Source: Chloroflexota bacterium (GTDB lineage Bacteria; Chloroflexota; Dehalococcoidia; GIF9; AB-539-J10). Taken from it: a stretch of 6,083 nt of DNA. Location: NCBI GenBank assembly GCA_015222255.1, contig JADFUX010000026.1, forward strand, positions 1 through 6,083, read 5' to 3'. Made by a program: the position numbers and the translations under genes. The notes beneath the pieces are model-generated. The model worked only from the letters and a program-made list of their open reading frames with translations, made no database searches and was not told the DNA's origin. Every line of letters starts with the position of its first letter. Within the stretch, counting starts at the first letter, position 1. This document shows positions 5,097-6,083 of this stretch, in pieces.

Positions 5097-6083
5097 CTTA
5101 CGTCTTCTCTGTCTCCGAACGATAGCGCCGACGACAAAGACGGCGAAGGCGACAATCCCAACCGTAACCCCAGCAATTAGTCCTCGATTCACCTCGACTC
5201 CCGGACTATGAGTAAACAAGATTAGGGAACCAAAGACTAGAGCGGCTGCTCCTCCAGCACTGAATAACCCAAAACTAGAGGTGAAGAACTCTGCTACAAA
5301 AAGGCCGATAGCGAGTACGATAAGTGCCACGCCTCCCCAGTAGGCATTGAGCACGTCCAGAGAATAAAAAGCGAGAATCAGGCTAATACCACCGAATACT
5401 CCGGGGAAAATTAGGCCCGGGCTGGAAATCTCTGTGATTAGCCCTATAGTGGCCAGGCTAAGCAAGATGTATGCAATATTGGGGTCGCTGATAGCCTGCA
5501 AGAACTTCTCGATGGCATTCATTTCATTTCTAGTTGTCTCGTAGCCCGTGGTGTCAATGATAACCTCCTCGCCGTTAGCCAGAGTCACTTTCCAGCCGTT
5601 GATTTGGGAAATGAGGCTTTCCAAGTCATCAGCTCGCAGGTCAATGAGGTTATACTCCAGTGCCTCATCATCCCTGAAGGATTTGCTTTCTGTTACTGCC
5701 AGCCTGGCTTCTTCTACATTGCGACCACGGTCCGCAGCAATAGTCTCCAGCCACTTGGCTGAGAACTCGACTATCTTTTTCATCTGGTCTTCTGGTATTT
5801 CTTGTCCCCCAGCAGCTACCGGGTGAGCGGCCCCGATAGTAGTGCCTGGCGTCATGGCGGCTATATTTGCGGACAGAGTGATAAAAGTCCCCGCTGAAGC
5901 AGCCCAGGCGCCTTTGGGAGAAACGTAAACTACGATAGGCACATCGGCGTTCATAATCCTTTGCACTATCCGCTCAGTCGAATCTAGAAGCCCTCCGGGG
6001 GTATTTAGCTCGATGATGCAAGCAACACTGCCTTCCTTCTCAGCCTGGGTTATGCCCCTGTCGATGTAGTCGGCCAGCACAGG
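4902..6083 (-). CDS. Long NfeD membrane-bound serine protease (5' end outside the window)
   Basis: The 393 visible residues lack the true N-terminus (signal peptide and first strand); the GTG at 6080 is an internal Val codon of a frame still open at the window edge. The protein is a ClpP/crotonase-fold protease fused to membrane helices and a C-terminal OB-fold, of the type known to cleave the partner stomatin in Pyrococcus. Numbering from the first visible residue (Pro), the protease domain shows IELNTPGG (24-31), GAWAASAGT (58-66) with predicted nucleophile Ser63, IGAAHPV (83-89), and Lys102/Lys103 where the general-base Lys of the Ser-Lys dyad is expected. Five hydrophobic segments lie near 202-218, 229-246, 249-267, 271-291 and 301-322. 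The OB-fold spans about 330-390. The protease is expected on the outer face of the membrane and the OB-fold in the cytoplasm. It is first in this view of an operon with the short NfeD and slipin. Confidence 0.95.
   Translation of the reverse strand, partial: PVLADYIDRGITQAEKEGSVACIIELNTPGGLLDSTERIVQRIMNADVPIVVYVSPKGAWAASAGTFITLSANIAAMTPGTTIGAAHPVAAGGQEIPEDQMKKIVEFSAKWLETIAADRGRNVEEARLAVTESKSFRDDEALEYNLIDLRADDLESLISQINGWKVTLANGEEVIIDTTGYETTRNEMNAIEKFLQAISDPNIAYILLSLATIGLITEISSPGLIFPGVFGGISLILAFYSLDVLNAYWGGVALIVLAIGLFVAEFFTSSFGLFSAGGAAALVFGSLILFTHSPGVEVNRGLIAGVTVGIVAFAVFVVGAIVRRQRRRKATGAEGMIGKTAIAKTPLDPTGTVLAQGELWTAIAENDTIAPGEEVTITKVEDLKLWVTKRSKK

Noticed and set aside
6078..6080. GTG at 6080 as the start of the long NfeD
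   Set aside because: The frame stays open to the window edge, and the protein at this point is already inside the protease domain (PVLADYIDRGI); the true start lies beyond the window.

Overview
The window holds two head-to-tail transcription units, all on the minus strand, separated by about 515 bases without a convincing gene. The genes are bacterial in style: strong AAGGAGG ribosome binding sites, tight spacing and balanced base composition. A split (archaeal-type) methylmalonyl-CoA mutase beside an epimerase and an acyl-CoA dehydrogenase, plus an NfeD/slipin operon, fits an uncultured anaerobic bacterium. Chloroflexota/Dehalococcoidia-like or Desulfobacterota-like lineages are my best guess, but the window alone cannot settle taxonomy.

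Right part (6083 down to 3807), read right to left: a long NfeD membrane protease whose N-terminus lies outside the window, a short NfeD (one membrane segment plus an OB-fold), and a slipin (stomatin/SPFH protein). The short NfeD closely resembles the C-terminal end of the long one (44 of 64 residues identical by eye), so a tandem partial duplication sits between protease and slipin. The three likely form one membrane quality-control or microdomain module in which the NfeD protease may process the slipin.

Middle part (3806 to 3292): a probable terminator for the NfeD/slipin operon (3719-3765), a stretch rich in inverted repeats (3536-3679) with unexplained open frames on both strands, and a good sigma70-type extended -10 promoter (3456-3484) that would drive the left operon with a leader of about 155 nt.

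Left part (3291 to 1): methylmalonyl-CoA mutase large (catalytic) subunit, an acyl-CoA dehydrogenase, methylmalonyl-CoA epimerase, and the first 14 codons of the mutase cobalamin-binding small subunit. Together they link an acyl-CoA oxidation step to interconversion of methylmalonyl-CoA and succinyl-CoA, the route joining propionyl-CoA (odd-chain or branched-chain breakdown) to the TCA cycle. Epimerase and dehydrogenase genes lie between the two mutase subunit genes. Mutase residues that set substrate choice (Tyr81, Arg199, His236) match true methylmalonyl-CoA mutase rather than isobutyryl- or 2-hydroxyisobutyryl-CoA mutase.

I see no CRISPR array, tRNA, rRNA, intact mobile element or cobalamin riboswitch. 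Most of the window is ordinary metabolism. The parts that merit a second look are the NfeD duplication, the structured intergenic region and the mutase gene order.
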